A stretch of DNA of 64,000 nucleotides from an uncultured Eubacteriales bacterium (GTDB lineage: Bacteria; Bacillota; Clostridia; Oscillospirales; Acutalibacteraceae). Position numbers and translations under genes: made by a program. Under the pieces are notes generated by a model. That model ran no database searches, had not been told where the DNA came from, and saw only the letters and a list, made by a program, of their open reading frames with translations. Location: NCBI GenBank assembly GCA_949068525.1, contig CARTIQ010000002.1, positions 178,997 through 242,996 on the forward strand, written 5' to 3'. Below are positions 62,017 to 64,000 of the stretch, piece by piece; positions within the stretch are counted from its first letter, which is position 1; every line of letters begins with the position of its first letter.

Positions 62017-62486
62017 TTGAGGAAGGTTGCCTAGATGGCGGCTTCTTGTATAGAAGAGAAAAGGTTTGGGCAGAGCTTGCTGGGGGCTAGCACACAATTA
62101 ACCGACAAAACCTGATAATTTTATTTGTTTTGCGATAGAGGTGTTTGGCGAGCTTAGAATGGCCTGAAAAAATAATAAAAAAATTTTGAAAAATTAGTTG
62201 ACAAAGGGGAGAAGGAGTGGTAAAATAATAATCACGTTGCCGCGGATGGAGAAAAGTTGAGGATTGAGGCAACGAAGGACCTTGAAAATTAAACAACGAA
62301 GACAAAAAGACCCGTAATTTCTTGAGAAGAAAGTTTTTGAATTTCTGAAACAGAAAAAAAGAACCGAACAACTCAAAAAGTTATTTTTAAAGAGTGACGA
62401 ACAAAAAACGTCAGACGCAAAGCGTCGAACAATGAGCAGAAAAAGCTCTATTATTTTTGTTTAAACGGCCGTTTGGCTTTTTAAAG
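62017..62486 (+). promoter_or_regulatory. rRNA operon promoter and leader
   Basis: TTGACA (62198-62203), 17 bases, TAAAAT (62221-62226), placing transcription start near 62233. A leader of about 255 nt follows with several short hairpins (such as GACGCAAAGCGTC). The part before 62190 shows nothing recognisable. Confidence 0.8.

Positions 62487-64000
<1,514 letters not shown>

Overview
The window looks like a chromosomal segment of an endospore-forming clostridium. The near-complete 16S rRNA at the right end has helix sequences that I associate with Oscillospirales (Clostridium cluster IV); this is my reading, not a search result. Sporulation genes support a spore former: spmA/spmB, ylbJ (spoVV), yqfC/yqfD and ytaF. 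A V-type ATPase, pyruvate:ferredoxin oxidoreductase, HPr, ftsEX with an M23 hydrolase partner, and many GTG/TTG starts also fit an anaerobic low-GC Gram-positive. No prophage, insertion sequence, CRISPR array or tRNA gene was recognised.

Layout. 1-4.5 kb: end of a V-type ATPase operon, then a membrane protein-recD2-comFC operon. 4.6-10 kb: rny and thrS, flanked by two AT-rich genes for small secreted proteins. 9.8-15.1 kb: spore genes spmAB, an AbrB-like regulator, ylbJ and yqfCD. 15.1-17.8 kb: ybeY-era-recO behind a long leader. 17.8-18.4 kb: two divergent mini-genes for ribbon-helix-helix-like proteins. 18.5-26.3 kb: the ylxM-ffh-rpsP-khpA-GNAT-rimM-trmD translation/secretion operon, then ptsH, uvrC, rsmD and a coiled-coil gene. 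26.4-30.8 kb: hydrolase, glycosyltransferase and four unrecognised genes. 30.9-44.1 kb: rpsO-pnp, a calcium P-type ATPase, ytaF, small regulators, greA-lysS, and cdaR-like/ftsE/ftsX/M23. 44.5-50.1 kb: a DUF4830-like gene, nth, an alanine symporter, a frameshifted secreted-protein gene, degV, an acetyltransferase and a small XRE regulator. 50.1-52.5 kb: an AT-rich island with two secreted-protein genes. 52.7-59.4 kb: AEC transporter, a large Rossmann-fold protein, PFOR. 59.7-64 kb: asnB, RNase P RNA and the start of an rRNA operon.

How it fits together. Most of the window is conserved housekeeping: RNA processing and decay (RNase Y, PNPase, RNase P, YbeY), ribosome maturation (Era, RimM, RsmD, TrmD, S15, S16), protein targeting (Ffh/YlxM), DNA repair (RecO, RecD2, UvrC, Nth) and cell-wall division (FtsEX-M23). 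Promoters are mostly sigmaA-like with 17-bp spacers, and operons end in clear hairpins.

The part housekeeping does not explain is a scattered set of five AT-rich genes (4744-5268, 9244-9684, 47629-48086, 50864-51901, 52086-52529). Each encodes a signal peptide, a charged or coiled-coil region and a second hydrophobic segment. They share ribosome-binding sites with unusually long 9-11 nt spacers, where most genes here have 5-8. Two start with the same 17 bases, one is broken by a frameshift, and one ends in a cysteine-rich EGF-like tail. I consider these the best candidate for an undescribed surface or export system.
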